Below, piece by piece: positions 1 through 13,200 of a DNA stretch of 64,000 bases. Each line of letters begins with the position of its first letter. The stretch's first letter is position 1. The position numbers and the translations under genes were made by a program. Source of the DNA: Hymenopus coronatus (lineage: Eukaryota; Arthropoda; Insecta; Mantodea; Hymenopodidae). Where the stretch lies: contig CM060888.1 of the NCBI GenBank assembly GCA_030762935.1, positions 119,733,468-119,797,467 on the forward strand. Direction: 5' to 3'. Under the pieces are notes generated by a model, which made no database searches, had not been told where the DNA came from, and was given only the letters and a program-made list of their open reading frames with translations.

Positions 1-475
1 AAGGAATATTTCAGAAATGGACAATTCAACGAAAAAAAGACGTATATGACATAAATTTTGTGTTTTAACATGTTCTACACCTTTTTGTATTAGGTTTTTG
101 TGTATCTCTTACGATTTATCAATTACATTGAGCAAAATTCATTCAAAATAAAGAGGTCTTTAGAGACTATTCCCAAAAATTCAAGATATACATTTTACTT
201 GCCATGTTAATAACTTTAATATACGGTATTTTAATCAAAATCGTTACAGCCATTTTTTAGAAAATCAAAATTTTCGAAATCTTTTTCCATGTAAAGGGTA
301 GTGTGGGTGTGGGTTTTTTTTCTCGAAAGCCTTGTGTCGCATCCCTGGAAGAAACAAACGCTTTATTTGGATACAGGTTACCCTAAAACGTGTATTTCCG
401 GTGAAATCTCGGTATCGAAGTTTTGGTTGGAATGTAACACCTCTGTACATAGTACGTGTACAGAGTAAAATTTTT
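1..475 (+). repeat. Repeat family A, copy 1 (cut by window start)
   Basis: Begins inside the element at AAGGAATATTTCAGAAA and runs to the typical end ACATAGTACGTGTACAGAGTAAAA. Contains the conserved blocks CATGTAAAGGGTAGTGTGGG and TTCCGGTGAAATCTCGGTAT. Confidence 0.75.
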
Positions 476-558
476 CGGAAACACACTATGGACTATAAAC
501 TATCAATTAGAGTAATCATTGAGCAGCATGACAAGTAGATTAGTAGATAAAAAAAATA

Positions 559-1357
559 TCTGATGTGTTCCATTCACATAACTTTCTCTAGCTGTTACAC
601 AAACAACTTTCCATATAAAAGATTATTAATTATGCTAATTAAGGTAAATATTAGCAGAAATTATCTTATTACTTTTTCCTTGTACGTGGAAGGTACATGA
701 GCAAATACGCTAAGCTAAATAGATATTCAAAATTTTAACTAAACGTTATCTCCTGTTTGAGAAAAGTTTTAAGTGGTTTAAAATTGATACCAATAACAAG
801 GAATATCTCAGAGACGGTCATCTCTACAAAACACATATGACATAAATTATGTGTTTTAATAAGATCTAAATTTTTTTTTTGCAGTACATTTTTCTCTTCT
901 CTTACGGGTTGACCGTTATATCCTGCAAAACTCATTCAGAATAAAGAGATCTTAAGAGGCTATTCCCAGTAAATTCGAAATATACAGTTCATTTACGATA
1001 TAAATATATGTCTTTTTTTAATCAAAATCGTTAAGAGTCATTTTAAAAAAAAAAACTTTAAAAAATGGTTCCATATAATAGTTAGTTTGTGATGGGGTCC
1101 GGAGGATCTTGAAAATCTTCGTGTTGCATCCTTGAAATATACTAAACTTAAATACCAAGTTATGTTTTTAACGGTCTTTTCGCTTTTGGACTATGCTGTC
1201 CACAGACACACAAGGACCTTTTTCTAAGAAGGTTTTTTCGGACTCAGGGGACCTCAAAACATATTTCCGGTGAAATCTAGACATCGAATTTTTGGTAGAA
1301 TACAATACCTCCTTTGTTCATTGTGCCATTGTACATACGGGCAAGAGAAAGTAAAAA
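559..1357 (+). repeat. Repeat family A, copy 2 (near full length)
   Basis: Starts TCTGATGTGTTCCATTCACA and ends AAGAGAAAGTAAAAAC. Holds the internal CA-rich spot and the TTCCGGTGAAATCT block. The 3' palindrome is decayed here. Confidence 0.78.
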
Positions 1358-1369
1358 CTAAGCAACACT

Positions 1370-1779
1370 GGCACATTTGATACGAGCTGTCTGTTTATAG
1401 GTGGAACCAAGGGCTTGCATTTCGTGGCTGAATCAACTAAGAGAGGGAATTTCATTGAATAGCAATATATGATGTGTTATTCAAAGATCACAAGGAAAAG
1501 TCCTCTTCATTTCGTGCTATCTCGCTTTATATCACAACGATCAACAAAATTAGAAAAGAGTTTTGTGAAACACGTTTGTTTCTCTAATATTAGGATAACT
1601 GTGAGAAGTACCTACCGCAATGTGACAACCTTGGAAATTATTGAAGAACGGTCTTTGATTTTACGAATGAAACGCAGATCGTAGATAGAAAACCTAATTA
1701 ACTTTTGCAACAAGCTTTAAATACTCGGATTGTTTTAATTAAAGCATTCGCTATCTTTTTCTTTCGCTCTCAATATTTC

Positions 1780-1821
<42 letters not shown>

Positions 1822-2220
1822 TTAGGCTTCGAAGTGCACACCCTAATTCATATGCCTCTTTACACCATGGCTGTGCGAGTGATGCACAGTCGTTTCTGTA
1901 ATTTTCTCTCCTGTGTGCGGCAAAATGCGCTTGACAACGAGTTGATAATCAAACCGACTTTTGTCTGTGATAAACACGGAGTTGCCTGCCATGCCATTCC
2001 GACGACGTACTGCTGAGAACACGCGCTCTAACTTAAATGGCGACTACTCCATTCTGGCGTTTGGAAACAATGTTTGAGCGTTATTTAGCAATGTTGATTG
2101 GGAATATAAACATATTGAATGCCTTAAAGTTGCGGAATCAACTCACAAAGCGGCTTTCTGCCATTCCTATAAACTTCCGATTTCACCGCGAGTCTCCCTA
2201 AGCTTTGAAAAACACCTATA
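1370..2220. other. No gene recognised
   Basis: Short open frames only, plus the T tract. The part at 1830-2200 has near-average GC and CpG but no motif I recognise. Confidence 0.5.
1783..1817 (+). repeat. Poly(T) tract
   Basis: About 33 consecutive T. May mark the A tail of a reverse-oriented retroposon, but no such body was recognised next to it. Confidence 0.9.
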
Positions 2221-2227
2221 TATAGAT

Positions 2228-2851
2228 ACTTTTTACTTTTTCTACACGTATTATGTGCAGAGTGTATAGAGAAGATATTGTAATGCACCCAAAAGTTCTA
2301 TATCGAGATTTCACCGGAAATACATATTTTGAGGCCTCCTGAATCCAGAAAAGAATTTCTAGAAAAATGTCTGTATGTGCGCGTCTGTCTGCTGTCCGTC
2401 TGCCTGCGTGTATGTGTGTGGGGGGGGGGGGGCGCGCAGCATAACTCCAAAACGGAAAGACCGTTAAATTCCAAACTTGGTATTTAATTACAGTATCTTC
2501 CAAGGATGTACACGAAGATTTTCAAGAAAAATTCCCCCACCTCCAACAACCCTTTACATGGAAAAAAAAATCGAAATTTTGTATTTTCTCAAACATGACT
2601 CTAACGATTTTGATTAAAATCTCATATATTTTAAGATACCTAATTACATGACAAATAAAATGTGTATCTTCAATTTTCTGGAAATAGCCTCTGAAGATTT
2701 GTTTATTCTGGATGCCGAGTTTTGCATTACTGGTAAACTGTAAAAGATAGGCAAAAACTTACTTAACACGATTTATGTATGTCCTTTACGTTTTTGTTGT
2801 GGAGGTAACCGTTTCCGAGATATTCCTTGTTATTGGTTCCAATTGTGAAGT
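2228..2851 (-). repeat. Repeat family A, copy 3 (reverse, 5' truncated)
   Basis: Reverse orientation: opens with TTTTTACTTTTTCTACACGT and continues through the TTTCACCGGAAATA block to ATATTCCTTGTTATTGGTT. A (G)12 run and CpG-rich spot replace the usual CA tract. Confidence 0.75.
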
Positions 2852-2914
2852 TGTCGCACGTTTCCCGGTAAATAATTTGAGGTCACCTTGTGGTTAACCG
2901 GGAAACAGTTGAGA

Positions 2915-3065
2915 AATGCAATACTATGCCAGCATGTTGCCATGGCAGCTCGGCTATAGACCGGGAGATCCGTGGTTCAAATTCTGGCTATGGCATTGAA
3001 TTTTTCAGCCTGACTACCTATCCAACTCCTGTCCTACACACGAATGGTGTGAAAAACAATTAAAA
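2915..3065 (+). repeat. tRNA-derived SINE B, copy 1
   Basis: Pol III B-box-like GTGGTTCAAATTC follows a tRNA-like stretch (GCAGCTCGGCTATAGACC). The body GGCATTGAATTTTTCAGC is shared with the reverse copy at 22400-22515, which shows it is a dispersed SINE, not a tRNA gene. Confidence 0.6.
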
Positions 3066-3069
3066 GAAT

Positions 3070-4780
3070 GCAATAATAGCAATATTTTTACATATATAAA
3101 ATGGAAATATAAGCAGGCTTATATTGATCAGTGATGATAAAATTGACAAAACTGTAGGAAAGAAAAGCTTAGTTAAATACCAACCGCCCTATCACAAAAG
3201 AATTTAACTAGCCAAAAATCAAAAAAACTGAAGGGTATATCTACTCCATTTTATATATAGAGCAACATATAGTAAGATCCAGCTGAGAGGTTCACGACTT
3301 GGCTAATGTGCAAGGCGGAGGCGATAATTATATTAAAAAGAAACAGTCATCAAATTACCCTTTAAGAGAAACAATTATGACTTGCCACAAGCAATTCTAG
3401 TATTAGCTACGAGCAGTACTTGAAATGTAGTCGTTCTGAGAAAGATACCACCCCCAAAGACTCTGGTGATCTCGGTTCGATTTCTGACCGAGGGCCCCCC
3501 ACCCAAATTAAAGCGAACGTAATAATTACGCTCAACTTTATGGAAAAGATCCCCCCCCCACTAACTTAGACAAGTTCGAAAAGATTTTAATGAAAAATAA
3601 CCCAATGTGCCAAAAGCTCCACTACCAAACACAAAGTCGTATAGCATCACTTGCGACAACGAAATATCTGCCGAACTTCACCTTGCTACACTCAGTAACA
3701 AAGATCCGTTTTCCACATAAACACGATTAAAGTCCCTCAAATTGCACCTTAGCAACTTGAAATCGCTTTAACAATAGCAGATATATCGAAACGTCGCTGT
3801 ATAGTTTCCCCTTCGAGAATTTCCAAAGGTCATGTATATGCGCAATTGAAACCGCGCGTTAATAAGAGCAGAAGATGAGTATAATTCGTACAAAGTACTA
3901 TCTTTCTCACACGATATTACCGTACCATCAAGAACAAGCCATTCACTACCAAAACATTTGTCCCTAAAACACACAAGGATTGCTTAATCATTTTATTACT
4001 TTCTTCAGTCGAGGGCCGCCATATAGAGCAAGTATAACTACACAATTAACATTTTTATAAATAATTTACAATGCTAAAAATAAATCGTATAATTAAGTAC
4101 AGGTAACATAAAATTAGAAATGATAAACTTCAAATCTAATACAAATAGCACATACTAACAGTTTAGTAATTTCAAAATTACACAACAAAGTGTAATGAGT
4201 TTTTATAGCACTAGCATTAAAACGAATACAAATGATTTCCGAGGATGAGAATAGATCCTCTGATTGCCATGATCGCTATTGTATGCGTAGGAGTTTATCC
4301 AGACCATAATCTATCCAAAATTGGTGAATTTTTTGGGTATTATCCCTCTGGCTCCTATCATTAATCCGGGGACTGATATATTTCAATATACTGTTCACAA
4401 TTACTAATGTTGAACACAACCGCGAACGGCAAGCATTTTCCGACAGCACCATCGATGGTATATTAACCCTCCAAGCAAAACTCACTGAAAGCATTCCTCT
4501 AATACCGTCTCGCGCATTCATGTGCAACAGTAATTATAAGACGCTTACCTATGCCTTGTTTGTTCATTTGGTCCCACTGCGAGCAGGGGCTCAGAGACGT
4601 TGAACGCCTCATACAAACGGAACATGCATCATAATCAATAGAACACCCATCACCAATAATACTATTATTTCTCTCTATCTTTCCAATAAAGAAAGAAGAA
4701 AAAAGAAAAGTATTAATAGTTTTTAAGCCATCACCAATGCAAGAATAAACCTACATCACATGCTATAAATTACCATCGTG
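3070..4780. other. Mostly unassigned; one shared repeat
   Basis: Contains a weak tRNA-like B box (CTCGGTTCGATTTC, about 3472) and a segment at 3994-4050 that resembles 35674-35730. No coding motif seen. Confidence 0.5.
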
Positions 4781-5030
4781 TATTATTTGCCATACATTTA
4801 ATAGTAAGTATATGGGGAGAGAGTATATAAGACTTTTTTTTAAAATGTTTCTTTAAGATTTTATGTTGACTGTGATTGCCTAATAGCTTGAGATAGCTTG
4901 GAAGATCATTATATATTTTTATTGTAGAGCAGTAACATCCTTTTTGAAACAGCGTTAAGTTATTTACTGGTCTACTGATTACTAAAAATAAATGTCTTAA
5001 ACTTCTAAAATTGTGCTAATATTTGGATAG
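4780..5030 (-). pseudogene. CR1-like non-LTR retrotransposon C-terminal tail
   Basis: The minus strand reads SRPVNNLTLFQKGCYCSTIK, IYNDLPSYLKLL and NHSQHKILKKHFKKK. This is the typical end of CR1-type ORF2 (xxFQKSxxYxGxKxYNxLPxxIK). Related to, but distinct from, the tail at 46.75 kb. Confidence 0.62.
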
Positions 5031-5051
5031 GAAAATGCTTCCCTTCCAGAT

Positions 5052-5083
<32 letters not shown>

Positions 5084-5559
5084 ACTGACGAAAAATGCCA
5101 ATCCCAATGTGTACGTAAGCACATTAAACAACTAAATCCATATAGCAGGACAAGCTGGGAATCTGCATTTAGTGGAAAAATATACTTATAAAAATTATAA
5201 CAGCACAATTCATAAAAAGAAAAAAAAAAGAAAAAAAAACTCTTTAAAATAAGCACAATTAAACTGTCCCAATATTGGAAAACGCCAAACACATCTTAGT
5301 GCATCACAAAGGATAAAAATCCGGATATATACAATACTGTTGGTGCCCAATTTAACCTTCACAAAAACTATGATGTTAAAAACAACTTAAGGACATGCTT
5401 CTGTGCCATGATTAATTAAAGAATATCCGGAACACTGACAACTCGACTAATAATTAAGACGAAGCACACCTCCCGGAAGCACTAATTAAAAAAATATTAT
5501 ACGCAGCAGCGGTATAATTTCATTTATGTTAAGTGCACTAAGTACATATTCTCAAGAAA

Positions 5560-5840
5560 GAAGGCGGCGGCAGGTACCCAATCTAAACCAAAAGACGAGA
5601 TTCTTGGGAAGCGTCTTACCTTAACATAAAAATATGCCTCTACTAGCATTAAAACTGCTTATTCTCAAAACTTGGGCACAGAGCACGAGGAGCTTGAACC
5701 TTAAGGACAACCTCTCTCCGCGATCCTTTTACAACTCCACTGACCAGCGACCGGCAGACAGCTAAAAGCCAGCACACCACACGAGGCAGAAACAGTCCGC
5801 GAAAACCCGCCAAAGAGTTTAGCAGCGGGAAGTGGTACTT
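5560..5840. promoter_or_regulatory. GC-richer, CpG-containing block, possible promoter or 5' exon
   Basis: This stretch is clearly richer in G+C and CpG than its AT-rich surroundings. On the minus strand it ends in a strong donor, TTAAG|GTAAGACG, at 5620. A short open start precedes that donor (ATG at 5649, ten codons MLVEAYFYVK). This could be the first exon of a minus-strand gene leaving the window, or a promoter shared with the plus-strand segment at 5884. No homology was recognised. Confidence 0.25.
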
Positions 5841-5883
5841 TAACAGAATTTAGAAACAAAATTGTTTCAGTAATGTAGATTTA

Positions 5884-5985
5884 ATGAAAGTAGAATTACA
5901 AATAAGTGTTAATTTTGGTTACAATTATCAAGAATTTGTTGAATTTGTAAAGAATGGTCGCAAACTTCAGACTGCTGCCAAAAAT
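5884..5985 (+). CDS. CTLH-like open segment, possible exon or retro-fragment
   Basis: 34 codons from ATG to a good donor AAT|GTAAGTA. The core QEFVEFVKNGRKLQTA resembles the CTLH helix of MAEA/RMND5-type ubiquitin ligase subunits, where the pattern is QEFIE(L/F)(V/I)(R/K)xxxxL(D/E)A. The preceding residues (NFGYNY) fit that domain poorly. An AG at TTGTTTCAG sits 14 nt upstream, so the segment could also be an internal exon. Similarity seems to continue weakly past the donor (VSKYS), which would suit an old processed fragment instead. No partner exon was found. Confidence 0.3.
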
Positions 5986-6009
5986 GTAAGTAAATATAGT
6001 TTTAAGTAA

Positions 6010-9000
6010 AATATTCAGTACAGTTTGCATTTTGAAATTGTTACGAAGAAATGTTTTGTTTATGCAATAAACCTAATTTAATATTTAAGGGTAAAAAATA
6101 AGCCTATTCATTTTGAAGGTCAAGTCTCCCTTATGTTGACGGAAAAAAAAAAGTTGGCAACCATAGTTGGAAGTCGCAAATTCCACTCATTCTAGCGCTA
6201 AGCAATTTTTAGACTGATGTTTACAGTTACATCCAACAAATCTGGTGAGAGTTAACTGCCAACCATTTCTAAATTGACTTTTAGCAATTTTAGCGATCTG
6301 TCTCACACATTCATATGATTGGAAATTTAAAGAAAGATAGTCCCAAGCATGTGAACGGATTCTTCAAGTCTGATTCATCAAGTTTCCAGCTATTGCCTAC
6401 ATGTACGTACAATGTGTAAAAGAATAGTCAATAAATGGGCATCTTATAATGAATTGATAAGATAATAGAAGAATCATCTCAGGTATTTCACTTATGTACA
6501 TGTTTAATTCCATTTATTTTTATTTATGTGTGAATTTTGAAGATAGTTTATAAACATACATATTCACTTGTACTGACATTGTTTAAAAAGGCATACCTTG
6601 ATCTTAATCAACTATAGGATCATACTACCATGCTGAAATGTATTTGTCCCACATTGTTGAAATTGAACTGCTTGAAAATTGAAAGCTGTATAGAAAAAAG
6701 AACTTCGGATTCCATGACTACTTTTCACACATGTTTCCAGAATGTAAATGAGAAATTCAATGTTTGAAATAAAAAGGATAATTCTGTACAGTAATGTAAA
6801 ACACAAATTATGGCCAATGCTTGTTACACACCATAGGCATTATATACCAATACCTTTTACTTTGTTTATCTTTAATCAGTCAGCAAGCGAGAATTTTACA
6901 ATAAATTTCAATATAATTCTCAGAATATAATCAGCACAACAGTGAGTTGTTTAATTATCACAAAATTAACTGTATGCCTGCTGACACTTTCAAAACAGAT
7001 TGCAACATTTAACCAGAATTATATAATTTCTACATGAATTAGAGCAAAATATATTATGCAACTAAGAAAAAAGTGGTATTGTCTTACTCATGTTGAAACT
7101 CCAACCTCAACTAAAACTTTGTGGTAAACATATCTATTGTAAGGAACTAATCACTTTCTTTTACAGTTGTATAACCAATTTTTAAGAATATTATTATATT
7201 TCCAATAATTATTTTAACATGAATACTAAATATTCAGAAAATTTGGATTATCATTCTAATGGCGTTAAATGAAAATATGAAACTGAATTAGGTAAGAATA
7301 GTTGAACACAAGACATAGCTGCATATTCCAGATTATTCAATATTTAAAAATAGAATCACTGAACATTTTGTATAAGCACTAAAAAACAACGACGAACAAC
7401 AATAGCCAGTAAATAAGTATGTTTGTAACTTTAAATTATCAATATAAGTGATTACATTTACTTGTGCATGGTGTTCATTAGCTGCTGAGTAGCATTATCA
7501 CAGCATTTTCTCACATAAAACTAAACACTTTACTAAAGTTACATACATTAAAAAGCATACTTTGATTTCCTCTTAAAGCTTATAATGAACTTAACCTGAC
7601 ATAACAGGATGTAACATGAAGTTAAGAAATGTTGCTAAAGACCTATTAGGATGCACTTAACATAACAGAGATGACTCTTGATTATACTTCATACTCTTAC
7701 TATATGCCTGTTGGTCCTAATTACACTTAATGTAATGGGAAGGAAAATGTTGATTCTGCCAAACTCTTAAGTTATGTCATGCTAAGTTACATCATGTTTG
7801 TTAAGTTCATCATAATCACAGCATACATTCATGAACTTAATATTAAGTTTTAAGTAATATAAGTAACATAACCTTTTAAGAATTGCTTCCTCTAGAAAAT
7901 GTTGCATATAGCAACTTTGTTCTGTATACATTTCAGAAAGATTATATGCACATTTTTTATATATTATAAAGATTAAACTACAATAAATTCATTTAACCAA
8001 CTAATAGAACAACAAGAGGACATGTTTTTCATTATTTATCACAGTTTATTCAAGATAATTGCAATATGGAAAAGCCAAACCATATGAAAAGGTAATCAAA
8101 ATAGTGTATGTATATGTAAGTGTATATAGGTATATGTTAAATACATATTCCAAAAATTGTTAGTCATCCTCAGAAATCTACTGTGCAAAGTTTCCTCAAT
8201 ATGTAATCACATAATATGTAACCTGTGGGTCATGGTCTATCACTATCATATTTAAATAGGTAAGTTGATATCTTTATCTTCAAGATTAGAACTGCTTGCT
8301 TCTAAACAAACAACATTTGTTCATATTTGTTTTAAAGATATTCACAGCGAATATTATAGTTAACTACCCAGGTAATGGTATGAACTAAATCATGCACTTC
8401 ACTATGTTTTGAGAACCTTTGTTCCCATTATGAGTTGTCTCATGATGAGCATAACGGTTTTTCAAATGTTCAAGGTGCAAGTTGAATTGGTGTGAAGTGT
8501 GTGTATTAGTTTATACTACCTCCTTAATAACAAACATTTGATCTATTTTTGAAATAACCCTGGAGCATTTAAATATATTTGTCGATACTTGTAATTTCAA
8601 TGATACTTGTAAAGAAAGCAATACAAAAGTTAATTGTCATAAGAATACACCATAATTCAAGGAAGTTATATTCCATGCATGAAAATACAGTGCCATAATT
8701 TAGTACCCAGTAAACTTTTTCAGAGTAGTTTGTTTCAGAAAACTCTCGAGAATTACAATAGACGCAAGAGCCAGAGAAAGAAATTGAAAGAGAAGGGTTA
8801 ATAAAGTTAAGCTTTGTTTATGTGCCAGTGGATTACTTATTGGGTGTGTTTATAGGTTTTAGGTTTTTATGAATGTTTTAGCAATAATTTAAAAGTAAAA
8901 TAAATGAACTATTAACAAAGAATTTAGTACAACAGTTAAAAATGCTTGCAGGAAATAAAGTTAATCTGTATTTCCTGCAAGTATTGATTTTCTTTGAGCC

Positions 9001-9680
9001 TGCTTAGATTACTATTGACAGAAAATGATTTCATTTATAGGTCAATAGAAACTACAATAAGATATGTTTAATTGTTGTTCCAGTTCTGAAATAAGTTTAA
9101 GTAATGAACATGGTGCTTGGTTGTTAGCAATTAATAAACTTGAGAGGTCCAAAAACAGTTGGTTAACTCCTTGAAGCCTTTGCACTTTCACAAAGGTTTT
9201 CTATAACTTCCATCATAGGCATTCAAGTAAATGCTGATTAGCAGATAAAACTCCCAATCAAACCAGCTCATGAGAAATTTCAAAATGACCACTATAAAGT
9301 TCTGGTGTTTATATCTACACCCTAATGTGTTATTAAAAGGTACTCTAACATAAGTGATTGTTATCTAAAAATAAGAAATATAGGATCGTTAAATTATAAG
9401 GTAATCCCTCTCGCAGCCTCTCAACATTGGGTGGGAGAAACGAGAATCATCAGGAAAGGTGTGCTGTTAGAGACATACTAAATTCCTTACCTTATAGTAA
9501 ATGATGGAAATGACCTTCTGCTCTCAAACAGGCGGCATATTTTGTAAAAATGATCTTGTTCTTTCGCCTAAGCTTAGCAATGAGATTTCCTGCATTATGC
9601 TATCAATCACTAAGCTCCTGTAATGTACAAGGATTATAATGATACATAAACTTAGAGAGCTGGTTCATGACAGAAAGATA
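6010..9680. other. AT-rich DNA, nothing recognised
   Basis: About 3.7 kb with only short open frames, no terminal repeats and no transposon motif visible. It is downstream of the WBP1/VOPP1-like gene. Confidence 0.5.
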
Positions 9681-9684
9681 ATTA

Positions 9685-9690
9685 TTTATT
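9685..9690 (-). terminator. Possible poly(A) signal of the WBP1/VOPP1-like gene
   Basis: AATAAA on the minus strand about 400 nt past the stop codon, in AT-rich DNA. Position is plausible, specificity low. Confidence 0.22.
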
Positions 9691-10087
9691 TTCATCTCCC
9701 TCGTTCCTTCGACCTAACTAGTTGTGAGTTTTGTTTATGGGGTTCTTTGAAACAAAAAGTATATTGTTCTCACTCGTGTACGTACACTACAGGAACTTAG
9801 CATCATGCAAGAAATTGCAAGGAATATTATTGCCAAGCTTTAGCAAGTGAGTGAAAACATTTTTACAAGATATACTCTGCTTGAAGGCACGTTCAACATT
9901 TGGTCAATGCATTTCCAGTATTTACTATAAGATGGAGATTTTAGTGTGTCTCTGCTGGCACAGCTTTGCCAGTGATTCTTGGTTCTCTCACGCAGTAGAG
10001 AGAGTTCGCAAGAGGGGCTATCTCATAATTTAACGACCCTATATTACAAAGTTAATAAATAAAGAATTTCTATTATATTAATATGTA

Positions 10088-10268
10088 TCATAATGGTCTT
10101 TTATAGTGCTCTGTGTCTACATATCCAGGAGGCAATACAAGTTCGGTGTAACTAGTAGTTTGCCGAAAGCCTTGGGGTGGCACACTTCCACGCACTATAG
10201 TCACTGGCTGAATAGCTGGGTAAGGTGGATCCAAAGGACTTGCAAAATCTTCTACTTTTAGATCAGAG
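10088..10268 (-). CDS. WBP1/VOPP1-like gene, last exon with PPxY motif
   Basis: 59 codons and TGA. Begins SDLKVEDF, contains DPPYPAI and TELVLPPGY, and ends EHYKRPL. The acceptor is TTTTGTCCAG. LPPGY fits the PPxY consensus; DPPYP is a near match only. A strong 19-bp hairpin lies in the intron about 60 nt before this acceptor. Confidence 0.78.
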
Positions 10269-13200
10269 CTGGACAAAAGAAAATAGAAGAAATGAATACA
10301 GCATCTGTATTAAAGCATAATTATTTATATAATTCAAAATCTTCTCGGGGTAGAAGCCCGAGAAGATTTTGAATTAATACGTCGCCAGGAAAGCTTCAGT
10401 TCTTATTTTATTTATATAATGTCTGTAACACTATAAGTTAATGGTAAATGATAATTTTAGAACTTTTAGGTTTGAACAGAATGTGTATTTCAAACAATTT
10501 GGAACAAATAGAAGTGGATTGAATCAAAATGTACTAATAGCTTCACTGGCATAAGAAATTTAAGGTACATTTTTTTCCAGCTGCTTTCAACTACAATTTT
10601 ATCTGTTTCCTAATGAAATTCCATCCTAGATTTTATGCAAACTATTTCCTTTGATACATAAGTTACATAATTAGGTATTTAAAAGAATTACTCAGTGCAA
10701 TAAATTAATTAATTTTTATACAACCTGTAAAATAGAAGTATTACAGATATGTAGAACCTAATTCTCTGCAGCAATGTTTCTTTAAAAACAAATGTTCTAG
10801 GAGAGGAGGGGTTTGGAATTCTTGTCTTTAGAGGGATATGGGCATAGAGAAGGAAAAACATTAAATTAAATTGTATCAGCATTAATATTATGGCATATGA
10901 AAAGTCATTCAACATTACAACTCATAATAATGATATCATTATGTTTTAATGCAAACAATAATATTCATTTTCAACCTTGTTTTTTCAAAAGGTTTTCTTT
11001 TAAATAAGTCCTGTCACTGCTTTGTTTATGAGCTACATCCTTGTTTATTAGGCCTACTTGGATGCTTCAATGAGATAATGTGCAGATGCGTTAATGAATT
11101 TAAATTCTCTACAAACAGATGAAACTGAGAAAGGTGCTTGCAAAATTAAAAAATCTTATGTATTCCACATAGGGCTTTCTCTACCTGTTCTGCACACAAA
11201 CTTGCTACAAAGCATAATTATTCTATCTATTTCATGCTAATTGAGTTAAACATTAGCAGAAATGGTTATATTACTTATTTATTACTATGGAGGGCTGTCT
11301 CACAAGCTTGGACAAATTTAGATCACATTCCCACTCCTGTCATTGTTCAAAATACTTATGTTTATTGTAACAACAGTTCACTGTGTGTGCCTGCAGTGTG
11401 CCGAGCTGGTGTGAAGTAAGGTATACTCTGAAATGGCTTCAAATGTCACTGATTTTTGGCAGGGGTACATTGTTGGACCTTCTGATGCCTGATGCAGCCT
11501 TTCAATGAAAGTGGAAAGGTACAACAAAAAGGTTTACCACAAATAAGTTGTATGTAGGCCTTATAACACTGTGCAAAGAAACAACCAGCACAGATAAATG
11601 CAGATAAAATCCTATGCAAAAATAACTCTGAAATAAATAAGAAACAGAATTAAAGATAAACCAGATGGAAATGAAACTACCCATGTCTGAAACAAAAGAG
11701 GAAGCCAAAAAACTATTAAAATGGAACAAAAAGATGCAACTAAAACCACTTCCTCTAAGCTAAAAGTCAATGATCTAAACATTTAAAAACATACCGAACT
11801 GATCTACTGAACCTTAACCAAAAGAGCAAAAATGAAAAACAAAAACACAGACAGTGTAAAATGAACATGAGATAAAAATCCAAAAATTCTATCTACTGCT
11901 CTAGTATCGTCTGCAAGGGCCTCTTTTAGCATGGCCCGCAGCTGCAGAGTGGCTTGTAGATGTGCTAGAAGAGCACACATTAGCAGCACTTGACTTGACT
12001 CACTGACAATTCCTGACCACAGAGAGGATAGATAGAAGCAGGTTTCCTCTAAATCACATAGCTGTATGTAAAACAACAGTGGTCAATATGCAACCGAGCC
12101 ACACATAATCTCCTCACGGTGAGATATACGGGAGGAGGTTGCCCAGTGTAGTGGGAGGTCCTTCACTTCTAGGTGTTTTGTTGCCGCGGAGAGTCCACCA
12201 CTCCTCATGTCAGGTCGAAAGTACCACTCTCCACACAGCAAGCCTAAAATCATCCAACGTTACACAAGAAATTTGGCTACTGGGTGCTGTGGCTGCCATC
12301 TTTGCTGTCTAATCCGCCAATTCATTCTCCGGGAAGCCAGCGTGACTCAGAGCGTGCAAATCGTGGAGGGTATCCTGAATGCGCTCACACAGGATAATAG
12401 TTGTACAGCTCTGAAGGGCACTAAGGGGATTAATAAAATTAAGGCTGTCACCCAAATTTTTATGGCAAACATACAGAATGACTCATTATATGCATGCAGC
12501 TCTTCAGTATAAATGAATGTAGGGCTATGGAAACCGAAAATGTATGGTTCAATCCCAGTAACGACGGCACCACCAATATCGTCGGTGCACTTAATCCCAT
12601 CGGTGTATATACAAATGCGGCCAATGTCATTGTATAAAACAAATTAAAAAAAAACAAGTATGGATACTAGATACAGGCATCATAGATTTGCCGTAAGCTG
12701 AGATCTATGTGGGATGAAACACGTAACCAAAGTGTGTGCACCTTATCTTTCATGGGAAACATGTTAGGCATTTCCATACCATGGCTCCGAAAAAGCTCTC
12801 GGAAACGAACACCTGTAGGTCTTGGACAAAGTGATAGGAGGAGATAACGTTCGTCCAGAACAGTAGAGTTAAAAGGGATGCGTAGGCATACCCACAGCCA
12901 TAATTTGCTAGTAGGAAATTACGTCGAAATTGCAGAAGCTCTTCCGCGGATTTGGAATAGAGGTCACAACTGGGCTGGTTGGCAGGCTACAACAGCCACA
13001 CGAATGCCCCGATTGTCAGTACAGGTGGTCGTGCGGAGGAATAAACAATGCTTGCGTAGACTAACTTGGATCGGATCAGCGCACGATAAAGACGCAGCAA
13101 CACTGTCCTTTTTGCTCCCCAAGATTTCCCACTTAGGATCCGTAAAATATTCAGAGAACGGTCACCTCGTGCTTTCAGCTGCGCCCTATGTAATGATCGG

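Noticed and set aside
559..1357. Family A as a Helitron
   Set aside because: It begins with TC and has a hairpin near the 3' end, but there is no CTRR terminus and the hairpin-to-end spacing differs. Kept as unclassified.
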